Part shown: one piece after another, positions 18,815-26,957 of the stretch
Layout: each line of letters starts with the position of its first letter
Position numbering within the stretch: the first letter of the stretch is position 1
Source: Pseudomonas sp. ANT_H12B
Lineage (GTDB): Bacteria; Pseudomonadota; Gammaproteobacteria; Pseudomonadales; Pseudomonadaceae
Assembly: GCF_008369325.1 (NCBI RefSeq)
Contig: NZ_VOBI01000003.1
Location: 124,001-188,000, forward strand
Reading direction: 5' to 3'
Length of the DNA stretch: 64,000 nt
Notes under the pieces: model-generated
What the model was told of the DNA's origin: nothing
Databases searched by the model: none
The model's input: only the letters and a program-made list of their open reading frames with translations
Translations under genes and position numbers: made by a program

Positions 18815-19821
18815 ACATTATGAGCAACTACCTTCCCATCATCGGCATCACCATGGGCGACGCCACCGGTGTCGGCCCGGAAATCATCGTCAAGAGCCTG
18901 ACTCATGACGTCGTCTACCAACAATGCCGGCCGCTGGTGATCGGCGATGCCCGTCGTCTTGAGCAGGCCAATGTCATCGTCGGCGGCAGCGCCAAAGTGC
19001 GCCGTATCGAGGACGCCTCCCAGGCGTTGTACGAGGCCGGCACCATTGACTGCATCGACCTCGACCTGATCCCCGACGACCTGCCGTTCGGCGAGCTGTC
19101 GCCGATTGCCGGTGACGCTGCTTATCAATACATTGCCCGTGCCGTGCAACTCGCCGAGGCCGATCAAATCGACGCGATCTGCACTGCGCCGCTGAACAAG
19201 GAAGCGCTGCACGCCGGCGGCCACAAGTACCCCGGCCATACCGAAATGCTCGCGCATCTGACCAACGTCGACGAAGTTTCGATGATGCTGGTGGCACCGC
19301 AACTGCGGGTGATTCATGTCACCACCCACATCGGCATCATCGACGCGATCCGCAAGATCGAGCCGGGCCTGGTCCAGCGCACCATCGAGCGCGGCAACGC
19401 GACACTGATCAAGGCGGGCATCGCCAAACCGCGTATTGGCGTGTGCGGGATCAATCCCCATGCCGGCGAAAACGGTTTGTTCGGCTATGGCGAAGAGGAA
19501 GAAAAAATCATTCCTGCGGTGAAGCTGTTGCAGGAACGTGGCCTCGACGTGACGGGCCCACTGCCCGCCGACACGCTGTTCTTCCGCGCCGGACGCGGCG
19601 ACTTCGATCTGGTGGTCGCGATGTATCACGACCAGGGCCACGGCCCGGTCAAAGTGTTGGGACTTGAAGCCGGTGTGAACGTGACCGTCGGCCTGGACGT
19701 GATCCGCACTTCCGTCGACCACGGCACGGCCTTCGATATCGCCGGAAAGGGCATCGCCGATGAACGCAGCCTGCTCGAAGCGCTGCGCCAGGGTGCGGAG
19801 CTTGCCACGCGACGGGGATGA
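18811..19821 (+). CDS. pdxA2: PdxA2-type 4-phospho-D-threonate 3-dehydrogenase
   Basis: 336 residues from the ATG at 18811 (AAGGA five bases upstream). It is homologous to 4-hydroxythreonine-4-phosphate dehydrogenase PdxA: GITMGDATGVGPEIIVK, CTAPLNKEAL, KYPGHTEMLAHLT, INPHAGENG and MYHDQGHGPVK, including the metal-binding histidines. In acid-sugar operons PdxA2 oxidises and decarboxylates 4-phospho-threonate to dihydroxyacetone phosphate. The operon context with a DUF1537 kinase separates it from the vitamin B6 enzyme, which is normally encoded near ksgA/apaG. Confidence 0.87.
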   Translation: MNIMSNYLPIIGITMGDATGVGPEIIVKSLTHDVVYQQCRPLVIGDARRLEQANVIVGGSAKVRRIEDASQALYEAGTIDCIDLDLIPDDLPFGELSPIAGDAAYQYIARAVQLAEADQIDAICTAPLNKEALHAGGHKYPGHTEMLAHLTNVDEVSMMLVAPQLRVIHVTTHIGIIDAIRKIEPGLVQRTIERGNATLIKAGIAKPRIGVCGINPHAGENGLFGYGEEEEKIIPAVKLLQERGLDVTGPLPADTLFFRAGRGDFDLVVAMYHDQGHGPVKVLGLEAGVNVTVGLDVIRTSVDHGTAFDIAGKGIADERSLLEALRQGAELATRRG

Positions 19822-19876
19822 GCTGCACGGGCGCGGTCGTGTAAGATCGACCACCGTCCACCGTGCGAGACCCGCC

Positions 19877-20650
19877 ATGAAAGCATCCGAACGCCACCGC
19901 GCCATCCTCGATCTCGTACGCATTGGCGATGCCAACGTCGAGCAATTGAGCGCGGCGCTCGGGGTCTCGGAAGCGACGGTGCGGCGCGACCTGACCATGC
20001 TCGCCAAACAGCGGCACTTGGTGCGCACTTATGGCGGCGCGACTGCCGTGGTGGGCGTTCATGAGCCGGAAGCTTCGCTGGAAGAACGCAAGACGTCTCA
20101 GTGGGAGCAAAAAGACGCCATCGCCCAAGCAGCGGCGGCTCACGTTCAGGATGGCGATACTGTGCTGCTCGACGGCGGCACCACGTGTGCTGCGCTGGCC
20201 CATCATCTTTGCTCGCGACAAGACGTGCATGTAGTGACCAACAACTTGCTCGCCGTCATGACTCTGGCCAATGCGCCGGGTGTGCGCCTGACGTTGATCG
20301 GCGGTGATCTGCGCGGTTCGAGCATGAGCACGCTGGGGCCGTTGGCGGAGCTGACGTTGAGTCGGTTGAGTGTCGACAAAGCCTTCCTCGGTGCTGACGG
20401 CGTGGTTGCCGAGTTTGGATTATGTGAAGCGAGTGCGCAGCAGGCGTATTTGAAGGAATGCATCATCAAACGGGCCGCGCAAATTGTGGTGCTGGCGGAT
20501 ACCGATAAATTGGGGCGCGCGAGGCAGCAGCATTGGACGCCGATTGAGCGGGAGTGGCGGTTGATTACCGGTGCTACGGCGGATGAGGCGGCGCTTGCGC
20601 CGTTCTATGCACTCAAACAAATCACCGTACAAACCGTGATCGTCGCTTGA
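19877..20650 (+). CDS. DeoR/GlpR-family repressor of the acid-sugar operon
   Basis: 257 residues from the ATG at 19877. A DeoR HTH (about 3-58: RHRAILDLVRIGDANVEQLS, SEATVRRDLTMLAK) is followed by the phosphosugar-binding domain (DGDTVLLDGGTT, FLGADGVVAEFGLCE, VLADTDKLG). It is the last gene of the kdgT-dtnK-pdxA2 operon, 55 bp after pdxA2. It probably binds the palindrome at 16443-16477 and senses a phosphorylated intermediate. Binding is inferred from position. Confidence 0.88.
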   Translation: MKASERHRAILDLVRIGDANVEQLSAALGVSEATVRRDLTMLAKQRHLVRTYGGATAVVGVHEPEASLEERKTSQWEQKDAIAQAAAAHVQDGDTVLLDGGTTCAALAHHLCSRQDVHVVTNNLLAVMTLANAPGVRLTLIGGDLRGSSMSTLGPLAELTLSRLSVDKAFLGADGVVAEFGLCEASAQQAYLKECIIKRAAQIVVLADTDKLGRARQQHWTPIEREWRLITGATADEAALAPFYALKQITVQTVIVA

Positions 20651-20667
20651 TTGCATCCCCCCTGTGG

Positions 20668-20685
20668 CGAGCAAGCTTGCTCGCA
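20668..20685. repeat. Short REP-like palindrome
   Basis: GCGAGCAAGCTTGCTCGC is a perfect 18-base palindrome after CCTGTG, resembling a reduced REP core, 17 bp after the deoR stop. Confidence 0.6.
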
Positions 20686-20739
20686 CTGGTCTGCGTAGCG
20701 GCCCCAAAAAATCCCCACTGAAATGATCAAACCCCCCAA

Positions 20740-20769
20740 AAAGACCCCGACCGATTCGGGGCTTTTTTT
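20740..20769 (+). terminator. Rho-independent terminator of the acid-sugar operon
   Basis: AAAGACCCCGA / TCGGGGCTTTTTTT hairpin about 90 bp after the deoR-family gene. Confidence 0.8.
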
Positions 20770-20836
20770 GAATGAAAAAGGGGCGGCTTGCGGGTTTCAG
20801 TGTTTGAGGACTCCGTGAGATTGTCCGTTTCCGGAA

Positions 20837-21004
20837 CGGTTTTATGCAAAACGCCTGATTTATGATCGTTTTTGAGCAAATAAAATCGTTTTTATGCGTT
20901 TGGGGCAAATTCGACGGTGCCCAATTCAATCGCGGAGCTCAATTTGATGGGCTCTTAATGTTCGTTTTTATGCATTAGCACTGAAAAATAATCATTTTTA
21001 TGCA
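20837..21004. promoter_or_regulatory. Five direct repeats of TCGTTTTTATGCA upstream of fic
   Basis: Copies at 20837-20848 (CGGTTTTATGCA), 20866-20878 (TCGTTTTTGAGCA), 20886-20898 (TCGTTTTTATGCG), 20962-20974 (TCGTTTTTATGCA) and 20992-21004 (TCATTTTTATGCA). Start-to-start spacings of about 29, 20, 76 and 30 bases are close to whole helical turns. They lie between the deoR terminator and the fic start, so a regulatory role at the fic promoter is likely. The binding protein is unknown. A related TCGTTTTTGATGCA lies at 23991-24004 upstream of the Xre gene. Confidence 0.55.
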
Positions 21005-21079
21005 GCGGAAGCTGATTTTGATCGTTACTCTTCATTTGTAGGTGATTTTGATTGGTCAAGCTTTTACAAGGAGTGTGAC

Positions 21080-22693
21080 GTGAGCGAGTTTCCCGTAGAC
21101 CCCATCGGTGCTGCCTGGCTAGCAACGACATTCGACGTGAGGCCGATGGCACGGCTACCCGTGTTAAGTCAGGTCGGTAGCCGACGGTCAACTCAGGTCG
21201 AAGACGGGTTTCGTCTTGAGACCTATACGGAAAACATGCGCCCCGATCCGGACTTTTCATCCCATCTGCAATTTCACCTGCGGCATGAAATCCCGAACCT
21301 TGAGTTCTTGAGCCAGCTGTTTACCAAGGTGGGTCCTGCACCGGTACAAGGCTGGTTGAATGACGAGCCCACCGGCCAATATGCCCGCAGGTCAGCATTC
21401 TTGTTTGAATGGCTCACTGGCGAGCAGCTACAGGCGCCAGAACCTATAGGCGGTAAGTATGTCGACGCCATCAACGCCGATCTAATGGTGGCGGCTTCAC
21501 CTGAAGAGGCGGTGAAAGTGCCGCGTTGGCGAGTGAATGACAACCTGCCTGGCACGAGCTACTTCTGCCCAATTGTCGTCAAGACTGCAGCAGTCAAGTC
21601 AGCAGCGGACCTTGATGTGCCTCACCTCTTTGGCCAACTGACCGCAGAGTTTGGCGAAGCGCTTCTGCTGCGCGCCGCCGCATGGATGACGCTCAGGGAA
21701 AGTAAAGCCAGCTTCGCCATTGAAGGGGAGGCGGATCGTTCTACGCGTATCCAGCGTTTCGCAGATGTGTTGGCGCGACGAACCGGTCAAGGCGAACTGC
21801 CGCTCACCGATGCTGCACTGGCTGAGATGCAAGAAGAAATCCTTGGCGCAGTGACCACACTGACACGTCTGGGGATTCGGCAATCTCCGGTGTTTGTTGG
21901 CGAAACGGTCCGCTATCAGGAGATTGTCCATTATGTCGCTCCCCCGGAGAGCGATTTGGAGCGGATGCTTGAAGGCATTCGCGTCTTTCTGAATCGTACT
22001 CAAGGGCAGTCCCCGGTCATGCGCAGTGCTGTAGCAGCGTTCGCTTTTGTGTATATCCATCCGCTGGCCGACGGCAACGGCCGGGTCCATCGCTTCCTGA
22101 TCAATGACATTCTGCGGCGTGATGGGGCCATTCCAGACCCGGTGATTCTTCCGATTTCAGCTGTTATCACCGACGACTCTGCTGAGCGACGTCTTTATGA
22201 CAGCGTGCTGGATCAGGTTTCAAAACCGCTCATGCAAGGCATACGAGACCAGGTAGCATTCGCCAACACTCGTACGCAATACCCTGACGGCGTGGTCTCG
22301 AATATTGAATTCACAGGCCAGGATCAGGCCCGCCCGGTGTGGCGCTATCCGAACCTGGGGCCACACGTTGTTTTCATGTCTAACGTCATTCGCCGCACCA
22401 TCACCGAACAGATGCGTGAAGAGTCGCGGTATTTGCGCAGTCACATAAGGGCCAGGCAGGCAATCAAGGAGGTCGTTGAGATGCCTGATCAACAAGCTGA
22501 TCGGCTCTTGCGATCCATTGAGCAGAACGAAGGGAAGCTGAGCAACGTATTGGCAAAGGAAATGCCTGTGCTGGCAAGGCCGGATATTTGGGCCGCCATT
22601 ATCGAAGCTGTGGCTCAGTCGGTTCGGGGGGAGGAGCCGATGGACAGTAGCGTGAGTGATCGATATCACCCGAATCAGCCAGTGGGTCGATGA
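21080..22693 (+). CDS. Fic-domain AMP-transferase-like protein (class II)
   Basis: 537 residues. The Fic core motif HPLADGNGRVHR is at 327-338 (catalytic H327; the usual F is L). The inhibitory motif S-x-x-x-E-G is SFAIEG at 211-216, N-terminal to the Fic core, which makes it a class II enzyme held inactive by its own alpha-inh helix. Such proteins transfer AMP to target hydroxyls; the target here is unknown. The GTG start has AAGGAG seven bases upstream. It is monocistronic with its own terminator. The unusual array of five direct repeats upstream suggests dedicated control. No antitoxin gene is adjacent, consistent with self-inhibition. Confidence 0.88.
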   Translation: MSEFPVDPIGAAWLATTFDVRPMARLPVLSQVGSRRSTQVEDGFRLETYTENMRPDPDFSSHLQFHLRHEIPNLEFLSQLFTKVGPAPVQGWLNDEPTGQYARRSAFLFEWLTGEQLQAPEPIGGKYVDAINADLMVAASPEEAVKVPRWRVNDNLPGTSYFCPIVVKTAAVKSAADLDVPHLFGQLTAEFGEALLLRAAAWMTLRESKASFAIEGEADRSTRIQRFADVLARRTGQGELPLTDAALAEMQEEILGAVTTLTRLGIRQSPVFVGETVRYQEIVHYVAPPESDLERMLEGIRVFLNRTQGQSPVMRSAVAAFAFVYIHPLADGNGRVHRFLINDILRRDGAIPDPVILPISAVITDDSAERRLYDSVLDQVSKPLMQGIRDQVAFANTRTQYPDGVVSNIEFTGQDQARPVWRYPNLGPHVVFMSNVIRRTITEQMREESRYLRSHIRARQAIKEVVEMPDQQADRLLRSIEQNEGKLSNVLAKEMPVLARPDIWAAIIEAVAQSVRGEEPMDSSVSDRYHPNQPVGR

Positions 22694-22704
22694 CCGACTT
22701 ACGC

Positions 22705-22734
22705 AAAAAGCCCCGATTGATTCGGGGCTTTTTC
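22705..22734 (+). terminator. Rho-independent terminator after fic
   Basis: Perfect stem AAAAAGCCCCGA / TCGGGGCTTTTT 12 bp after the fic stop. It is symmetric enough to act also for the convergent DUF3077 gene. Confidence 0.88.
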
Positions 22735-22749
22735 TTGTGTGCGATTTGT

Positions 22750-23043
22750 TTAGGGCGCGACGTTACTGGCTCGGTTGTTACCCGGTGCATCGAGCACCTT
22801 CGCTACGTCATCGATGATCGCCTTACTCATATCCTGCAAAAAATGCGACGCCCAGGCATGCCGGTCGGTGTCACGAACCATGGCGGCGTCAGATGCGAGA
22901 AGTTTGGCGATGTGGAGCAGGTCGGAGGCGTGGGAGAGGGCCTGGATAACCGGAACGCCGGCGTTGATGCGGAACAGCGGTTGGTTGCCGTGGAAGGAGA
23001 AAGGGGTGAGGCCGATGGTTTTCAGGTCTTGGGGGTTGGTCAT
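22750..23043 (-). CDS. DUF3077-family small protein
   Basis: 97 residues with GGAGG upstream of the ATG. The pattern FRINAGVPVIQALSHASDLLHIAKLLASD followed by AWASHFLQDMSKAIIDDVAKVL matches the Pseudomonas DUF3077 family of small soluble proteins with unknown role, often present in many copies per genome. Convergent with fic. Confidence 0.75.
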   Translation of the reverse strand: MTNPQDLKTIGLTPFSFHGNQPLFRINAGVPVIQALSHASDLLHIAKLLASDAAMVRDTDRHAWASHFLQDMSKAIIDDVAKVLDAPGNNRASNVAP

Positions 23044-23368
23044 TGGGCACCTCCGGTTTTTGGGCGGTGGTGGGCGTAACCCGGTGTGGCAGTAGCGAAA
23101 ATTTTGAATGGATTGCGGGCATGCATAAGGAGAACTCCGGTTAGTTTCTGCATCGAATTCGAGTTCTCAGGCCCGGTCGCTGAATTGGCAGCGACGCGTC
23201 GAAGGTAGCTTGCGGTGGGAGGCCGCGCAATCGTGGCTAGGTGGTGGCGTGGGTTGAAGGTTTAGTGTTTTTTATGGCTGGGCAGTAATTATGAGTCAGC
23301 CATAATTATTCATAATTTGAAGAAGGCATGCTGATGGCTTTGCCGACTTGTTGAAGGAGATATCCGGA
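23044..23368. other. Intergenic region, no recognised gene
   Basis: 325 bp upstream of both flanking small genes. It contains a hairpin GTCGCTGAATTGGCAGCGAC near 23174 and, at 23287-23320, AT-rich inverted TAATTATGA / TTCATAATT sequences that look like an operator for the HTH remnant at 23369. I see no coding sequence. Confidence 0.4.
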
Positions 23369-23554
23369 ATGGACATTGAATTGGATCAGTTTCAAAAGGA
23401 TTTGCTGGAATCTGTATGCGAAATGAATGAGAGCCAAGCGCTTCCAATCGCTGAGGGGAGGCCGTTAACGAAGGAATGCATCGACTCGCATATGTCGTCT
23501 CCAGCGACACGTTTTAATAACGTGTCGCTGAAAGTGAAAAAAAGCGACACGTAA
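23369..23554 (+). pseudogene. Truncated HTH antitoxin-like gene
   Basis: 61 residues from the ATG at 23369 with AAGGAGA upstream. The first 20 residues (MDIELDQFQKDLLESVCEM) match the N-terminus of HigA/NadS-type HTH regulators, which continue for about 100 residues with an XRE domain. Here the sequence diverges after residue 25 and no HTH follows. The intact ribosome-binding site and an AT-rich palindromic promoter suggest a once-functional toxin-antitoxin locus. The toxin gene is absent. Confidence 0.45.
23503..23552. repeat. Triple decamer AGCGACACGT (inverted, then direct)
   Basis: AGCGACACGT at 23503-23512, its reverse complement at 23520-23529, and AGCGACACGT again at 23543-23552, all perfect. 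The array overlaps the 3' end of the truncated HTH gene. It could be a recombination or protein-binding site that marks the breakpoint of that gene. Confidence 0.5.
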
Positions 23555-23607
23555 CAAGACGGACTACATCGGAAGGGGCTGAGCCCTACAGCAAAATCGC
23601 ACAACGT

Positions 23608-23931
23608 CTAGCAGGCTTTTGCTTGTGAAATTACGATCTGAGGCAAAGCTCCGGCATCGTTGGACGGCAAGGTAAAAGTCGTTCGAAATACGAGTTTATC
23701 CAGCATGTCCGTCATTGCATCGATCGTAAATTTCTCGATCTTGCCAGTGGTGAGTTCTGAGACGCGTGATTGGGTCACATTTAACCTGGCTGCAGCCTCA
23801 CTTTGTTTGAGGCCCAGGGTTTTGATGTAGTCAGTGATGAATATCGATAGCTCCATCTTCAACGCTGTTTTGCTAGCGACTTCGCTGTCATACGTGGCAT
23901 GGAATGGGCTGTCGAAAAATTGAACTGCCAT
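23608..23931 (-). CDS. Solitary XRE-family regulator (HigA2-like antitoxin)
   Basis: 107 residues from the ATG at 23931, chosen because GGAG lies six bases upstream; the ATG at 23943 has no such site. The HTH is at about 40-75 (LGLKQSEAAARLNVTQSRVSELTTGKIEKF). This protein type is usually the antitoxin of a HigB/RelE-like pair, but no toxin ORF is present on either side. Either the partner was lost or the protein acts alone as a regulator. Confidence 0.75.
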   Translation of the reverse strand: MAVQFFDSPFHATYDSEVASKTALKMELSIFITDYIKTLGLKQSEAAARLNVTQSRVSELTTGKIEKFTIDAMTDMLDKLVFRTTFTLPSNDAGALPQIVISQAKAC

Positions 23932-24152
23932 GAGCGTCTCCATCCGTTGAGTTATCTAAAATTTGCGATAAACGCAGGCTAGTCGATTGATCGTTTTTGA
24001 TGCAAACGTATTGTGTCTGCGAGACATAACCCATTACACCACGTAACTAATGATGTTCCCGCCCCCACCTTTATCCCCTCCAGCTAACTCCATACATTGA
24101 GCTCCAACGCCTACCCATTCATTCCGAAGGGAAGGTCACTTGGAGATTCCTC

Positions 24153-24374
24153 ATGCCTTTCGTAAGCGTACGCATCACCCGCGATGGCGTTACCTCTGAG
24201 CAGAAAGCTCAGGTGATCGCCGAAATCACTGAAACCCTGCAACGCGTCCTCAACAAGGACCCGCACCTGACCCACATCGTGATCGAAGAAGTCGACACCG
24301 ATAACTGGGGCTACGCCGGCATCACTACCACCCAGTACCGCAAGCAGCTGGCTGAGGGGGAGGGGAAGTCATGA
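24153..24374 (+). CDS. 4-oxalocrotonate tautomerase-family protein
   Basis: 73 residues. After removal of the Met, the catalytic Pro1 is exposed (PFVSVRITRDG), as required in the tautomerase superfamily. The conserved tail DTDNWGYAG is present. The stop overlaps the DsbA-type gene start (ATGA at 24371), so both are translated together. The substrate is unknown; tautomerase - FrnE - SDR suggests a stress or quinone/xenobiotic operon. Confidence 0.88.
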   Translation: MPFVSVRITRDGVTSEQKAQVIAEITETLQRVLNKDPHLTHIVIEEVDTDNWGYAGITTTQYRKQLAEGEGKS

Positions 24375-25027
24375 CCGCGACCGTCTCCATCGATTTCATC
24401 TCCGACGTGGTGTGCCCGTGGTGCGCCTTGGGCGCGACGGCGCTGGAGCAAGCGATCGAGAACGTGGCCGGTGAAGTCTCGGTGGCGCTGACTTACAAGC
24501 CCTTCGAGTTGAACCCGGACATGCCGGCAGTCGGCGAAAAAGCGGTTGAGCATTTGATGCGCAAATATGGACGAACCGCCGAAGACGTCGCCGCCGGTAA
24601 AGCGATGCAGATCGCTCGCGGTGAGGCCATTGGCTTCAAGTTCGATCTGGAGAAGCGCAGCCACTTCTACAACACGTTTGATGCTCACCGGTTGTTGATG
24701 TGGGCGATGCAGGAAGGGCGGCAGGTCGCACTGAAGAAAATCCTGCTGCGCGCTTATTTCACCGACGGCCGGAACCCGAGCGATCGCGAGACGCTGGTGG
24801 GTCTGGCTGCTGAAGCGGGGCTGGATGCGGCGGCGGCTCAAGAGGTGTTGGCGTCCGGCGCGTTCGCCAAAGAGGTGCGTGAGCTTGAAGGGTATTACCG
24901 CCAGCGCGGCATCAATTCGGTTCCGGCCATGGTGCTGAACGGTCGTCACCTGGTGTCCGGTTCGCAGTCGGTCGAGTACTACGAACAGATGTTGAGACAA
25001 ATGGCGAAGGCCCCCGCCGAAGCCTGA
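24371..25027 (+). CDS. DsbA-family (FrnE-like) oxidoreductase
   Basis: 218 residues, cytoplasmic (no signal peptide). The thioredoxin-fold active site is C15-P-W-C18 (DFISDVVCPWCALG), and the family C-terminal cis-Pro region is GINSVPAMVLNGRHLVSGSQ. FrnE-type proteins are implicated in polyketide tailoring and oxidative stress. Its start overlaps the tautomerase stop; the SDR gene follows after 43 bp. Confidence 0.88.
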   Translation: MTATVSIDFISDVVCPWCALGATALEQAIENVAGEVSVALTYKPFELNPDMPAVGEKAVEHLMRKYGRTAEDVAAGKAMQIARGEAIGFKFDLEKRSHFYNTFDAHRLLMWAMQEGRQVALKKILLRAYFTDGRNPSDRETLVGLAAEAGLDAAAAQEVLASGAFAKEVRELEGYYRQRGINSVPAMVLNGRHLVSGSQSVEYYEQMLRQMAKAPAEA

Positions 25028-25070
25028 TTACTTACTTTTTCAAACCATCATTTATTAGTTGAGGTTCATC

Positions 25071-25781
25071 ATGAGCAATTCGAAAAAAGTCATCGTAATT
25101 ACTGGCGCCTCCCAAGGTCTCGGCGCAGGCATGGTCAAGGCGTTCCGTGATCTGGATTACAAGGTTGTCGCCACTTCGCGTTCGATCAAACCGTCCACCG
25201 ACCCGGACATCCTCACCGTGGCAGGCGACATCGGCAACCCGGAAGTCGCCCAGCAAGTCATCCGTGAAGCCATCGCACGTTTCGGCCGCATCGACACCCT
25301 GGTCAACAACGCCGGGATCTTCGTTGCCAAGCCGTTCACCGCGTATACCCAAGAAGACTACGCCGCGGTGCTGTCGGTGAACCTGAACGGTTTCTTCTAC
25401 ATCACCCAACTCGCGATCACCGAGATGGAAAAACAAGGCAGCGGCCACGTCGTCAATATCACCACCAGCCTGGTGGACCATGCTATCGATGGCGTGCCTT
25501 CCGTACTGGCTTCGTTGACTAAAGGTGGATTGAACGCGGCAACCAAGTCCCTGGCCATTGAATACGCCAAGCGCGGGATTCGGGTGAATGCGGTTTCTCC
25601 AGGCATCATCAAGACGCCAATGCACGGCGAGGAAACTCATGAAGCGCTGGGCAATCTGCACCCGGTTGGGCGTATGGGCGAGATCAGCGACATTGCTCAG
25701 GCGGTTGTGTATTTGGATAGCGCCAACTTTGTCACCGGCGAGATCCTGCACGTTGATGGTGGTCAGAGCGCGGGGCACTAA
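25071..25781 (+). CDS. Short-chain dehydrogenase/reductase family protein lacking the catalytic Tyr
   Basis: 236 residues from the ATG at 25071 (GAGG six bases upstream). The Rossmann motif TGASQGLGAG (11-20), LVNNAG (77-82) and NAVSPGIIKTPMH are present. S133 and K151 are in place, but the usual Tyr four residues before the Lys is Ala (A147 in SVLASLTKGG). The classical Ser-Tyr-Lys triad is therefore incomplete. Co-operonic with the tautomerase and FrnE-like genes. Activity may be altered or use another acid. Confidence 0.87.
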   Translation: MSNSKKVIVITGASQGLGAGMVKAFRDLDYKVVATSRSIKPSTDPDILTVAGDIGNPEVAQQVIREAIARFGRIDTLVNNAGIFVAKPFTAYTQEDYAAVLSVNLNGFFYITQLAITEMEKQGSGHVVNITTSLVDHAIDGVPSVLASLTKGGLNAATKSLAIEYAKRGIRVNAVSPGIIKTPMHGEETHEALGNLHPVGRMGEISDIAQAVVYLDSANFVTGEILHVDGGQSAGH

Positions 25782-25806
25782 GACTGCTTTTCCAAACCCC
25801 GGAAAC

Positions 25807-25842
25807 AACAAAGCCCTCGTATTTCTACGAGGGCTTTGTTTT
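25807..25842. terminator. Bidirectional terminator at the left island edge
   Basis: AACAAAGCCCTCGT / ACGAGGGCTTTGTT with a short loop and T-runs on both strands. It terminates the SDR operon and, before island insertion, probably also the convergent tRNA-Thr gene, because the att repeat starts four bases further right. Confidence 0.85.
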
Positions 25843-25845
25843 GTC

Positions 25846-25860
25846 TGGTGCCGGCGCCAG
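25846..25860. repeat. attL of the genomic island (copy of the tRNA-Thr 3' end)
   Basis: TGGTGCCGGCGCCAG matches TGGTGCCGGCACCAG at 54855-54869, the 3' end of tRNA-Thr on the complementary strand, at 14 of 15 bases in the same orientation. It directly follows a bidirectional terminator, as a tRNA 3' end would. Confidence 0.65.
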
Positions 25861-26225
25861 ACGGAAAAATAGATCCGTCCCAAGATCCGTCCCCTTTTTT
25901 CTACTCTTCACTCTGGCACAGCGATGTAATTATGGGCAGGGGCGTCCATCCCATTGCTTACACTTGGGCTGGGGTCAAGCGGTCGTTTTTTTATCCGTGG
26001 CGAAGATGATCAGATCCTCCCGCTCGCCGCTTCTGCTATTGGCCGCAGGGCTGGTCAACGATGCCATCCTGGAAGTCTACTTGGCGGTTCGCATGGGCTG
26101 GCACAGGTTGATGCCAATCACACGATAGTCCCAACATCAGAAGGTAATCCAATAATAAGCGACGGTACTTTGCGACTGTGAACGGGCGCTTCACACCCCC
26201 CCTTACTTGTAAAACGGTGAGCACA
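25861..26225. other. Left end of the island, no recognised gene
   Basis: 365 bp between attL and the first island gene. It has a direct repeat AGATCCGTCCC (25870-25895). Short open frames exist (for example from the ATG at 26008, SSRSPLLLLAAGLVNDA), but none has a good ribosome-binding site or a family I recognise. It probably holds remnants plus the promoter of the cluster starting at 26226. Confidence 0.4.
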
Positions 26226-26912
26226 ATGCAGAACCCGAAGCTTGAAGTCTTGACCCCCAGCAACTCTCAGCTGATCTTCATCGACCAACAGCCGCAAATG
26301 GCTTTTGGTGTGCAGAGCATTGATCGGCAAACCTTGAAGAACAACACCGTAGGCCTGGCGAAAGCGGCGCGTATTTTTGGCGTGCCTACAATTATCACCA
26401 CTGTCGAAACCGAAAGTTTTTCGGGTCATACCTATCCCGAACTGCTGGAGGTATTCCCCGATGCGCCCATCCTTGAGCGCAGTTCGATGAACTCCTGGGA
26501 TGACCAGAAAGTGCGCGATGCGCTCAAGCGTAACGGGCGCAATAAGGTGATCGTTTCGGGGCTTTGGACAGAAGTCTGCAATACCACGTTCGCACTCTCG
26601 GCGATGCACGATGCCGGGTACGAAATCTATATGGTCGCTGACGCTTCTGGCGGAACGAGCCAGGCGGCACACGATTATTCAATGCAACGGATGATCCAGG
26701 CGGGTGTGGTACCTGTCACCTGGCAACAAGTGTTGCTGGAGTGGCAGCGGGACTGGAAAAATCGCGACACCTACGACCAGGTCATGGCCTTGGCTAGAGA
26801 GCATTCAGGTGCCTACGGCATGGGCATCGATTATGCCTACACCATGGTGCATAAGGCAGAAGAGCGGGTGAAGCACGGCCCCACGCTGGCGCCGGTTCAC
26901 GCTGATATCTAG
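26226..26912 (+). CDS. Isochorismatase-family (YcaC-like) cysteine hydrolase
   Basis: 228 residues from the ATG at 26226. The family residues D20 (QLIFIDQQPQMAFG) and C118 (VSGLWTEVCNTTFALSAMHDAG) are visible, as is the cis-peptide region following VIVSGL. YcaC-type members hydrolyse amides or have unknown substrates; true isochorismate cleavage is unlikely. First gene of the amidohydrolase/MFS cluster, 45 bp before the ABM gene. Confidence 0.88.
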   Translation: MQNPKLEVLTPSNSQLIFIDQQPQMAFGVQSIDRQTLKNNTVGLAKAARIFGVPTIITTVETESFSGHTYPELLEVFPDAPILERSSMNSWDDQKVRDALKRNGRNKVIVSGLWTEVCNTTFALSAMHDAGYEIYMVADASGGTSQAAHDYSMQRMIQAGVVPVTWQQVLLEWQRDWKNRDTYDQVMALAREHSGAYGMGIDYAYTMVHKAEERVKHGPTLAPVHADI

Positions 26913-26957
26913 GCCATTGCGGGGCGGCCCTGGCCGTCCTGATTCGGGAGCCTCCCT

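Noticed and set aside
18727..20028. Minus-strand open frame of 433 codons opposite pdxA2 and deoR
   Set aside because: It spans two genuine genes and their junction on the opposite strand; coding evidence is on the plus strand.
20661..24152. Considered as a defence or toxin-antitoxin island (Fic, XRE, HTH remnant)
   Set aside because: The Fic protein is self-inhibited and alone, the XRE gene has no toxin partner and the other HTH gene is truncated, so no working system can be assembled from what is visible.
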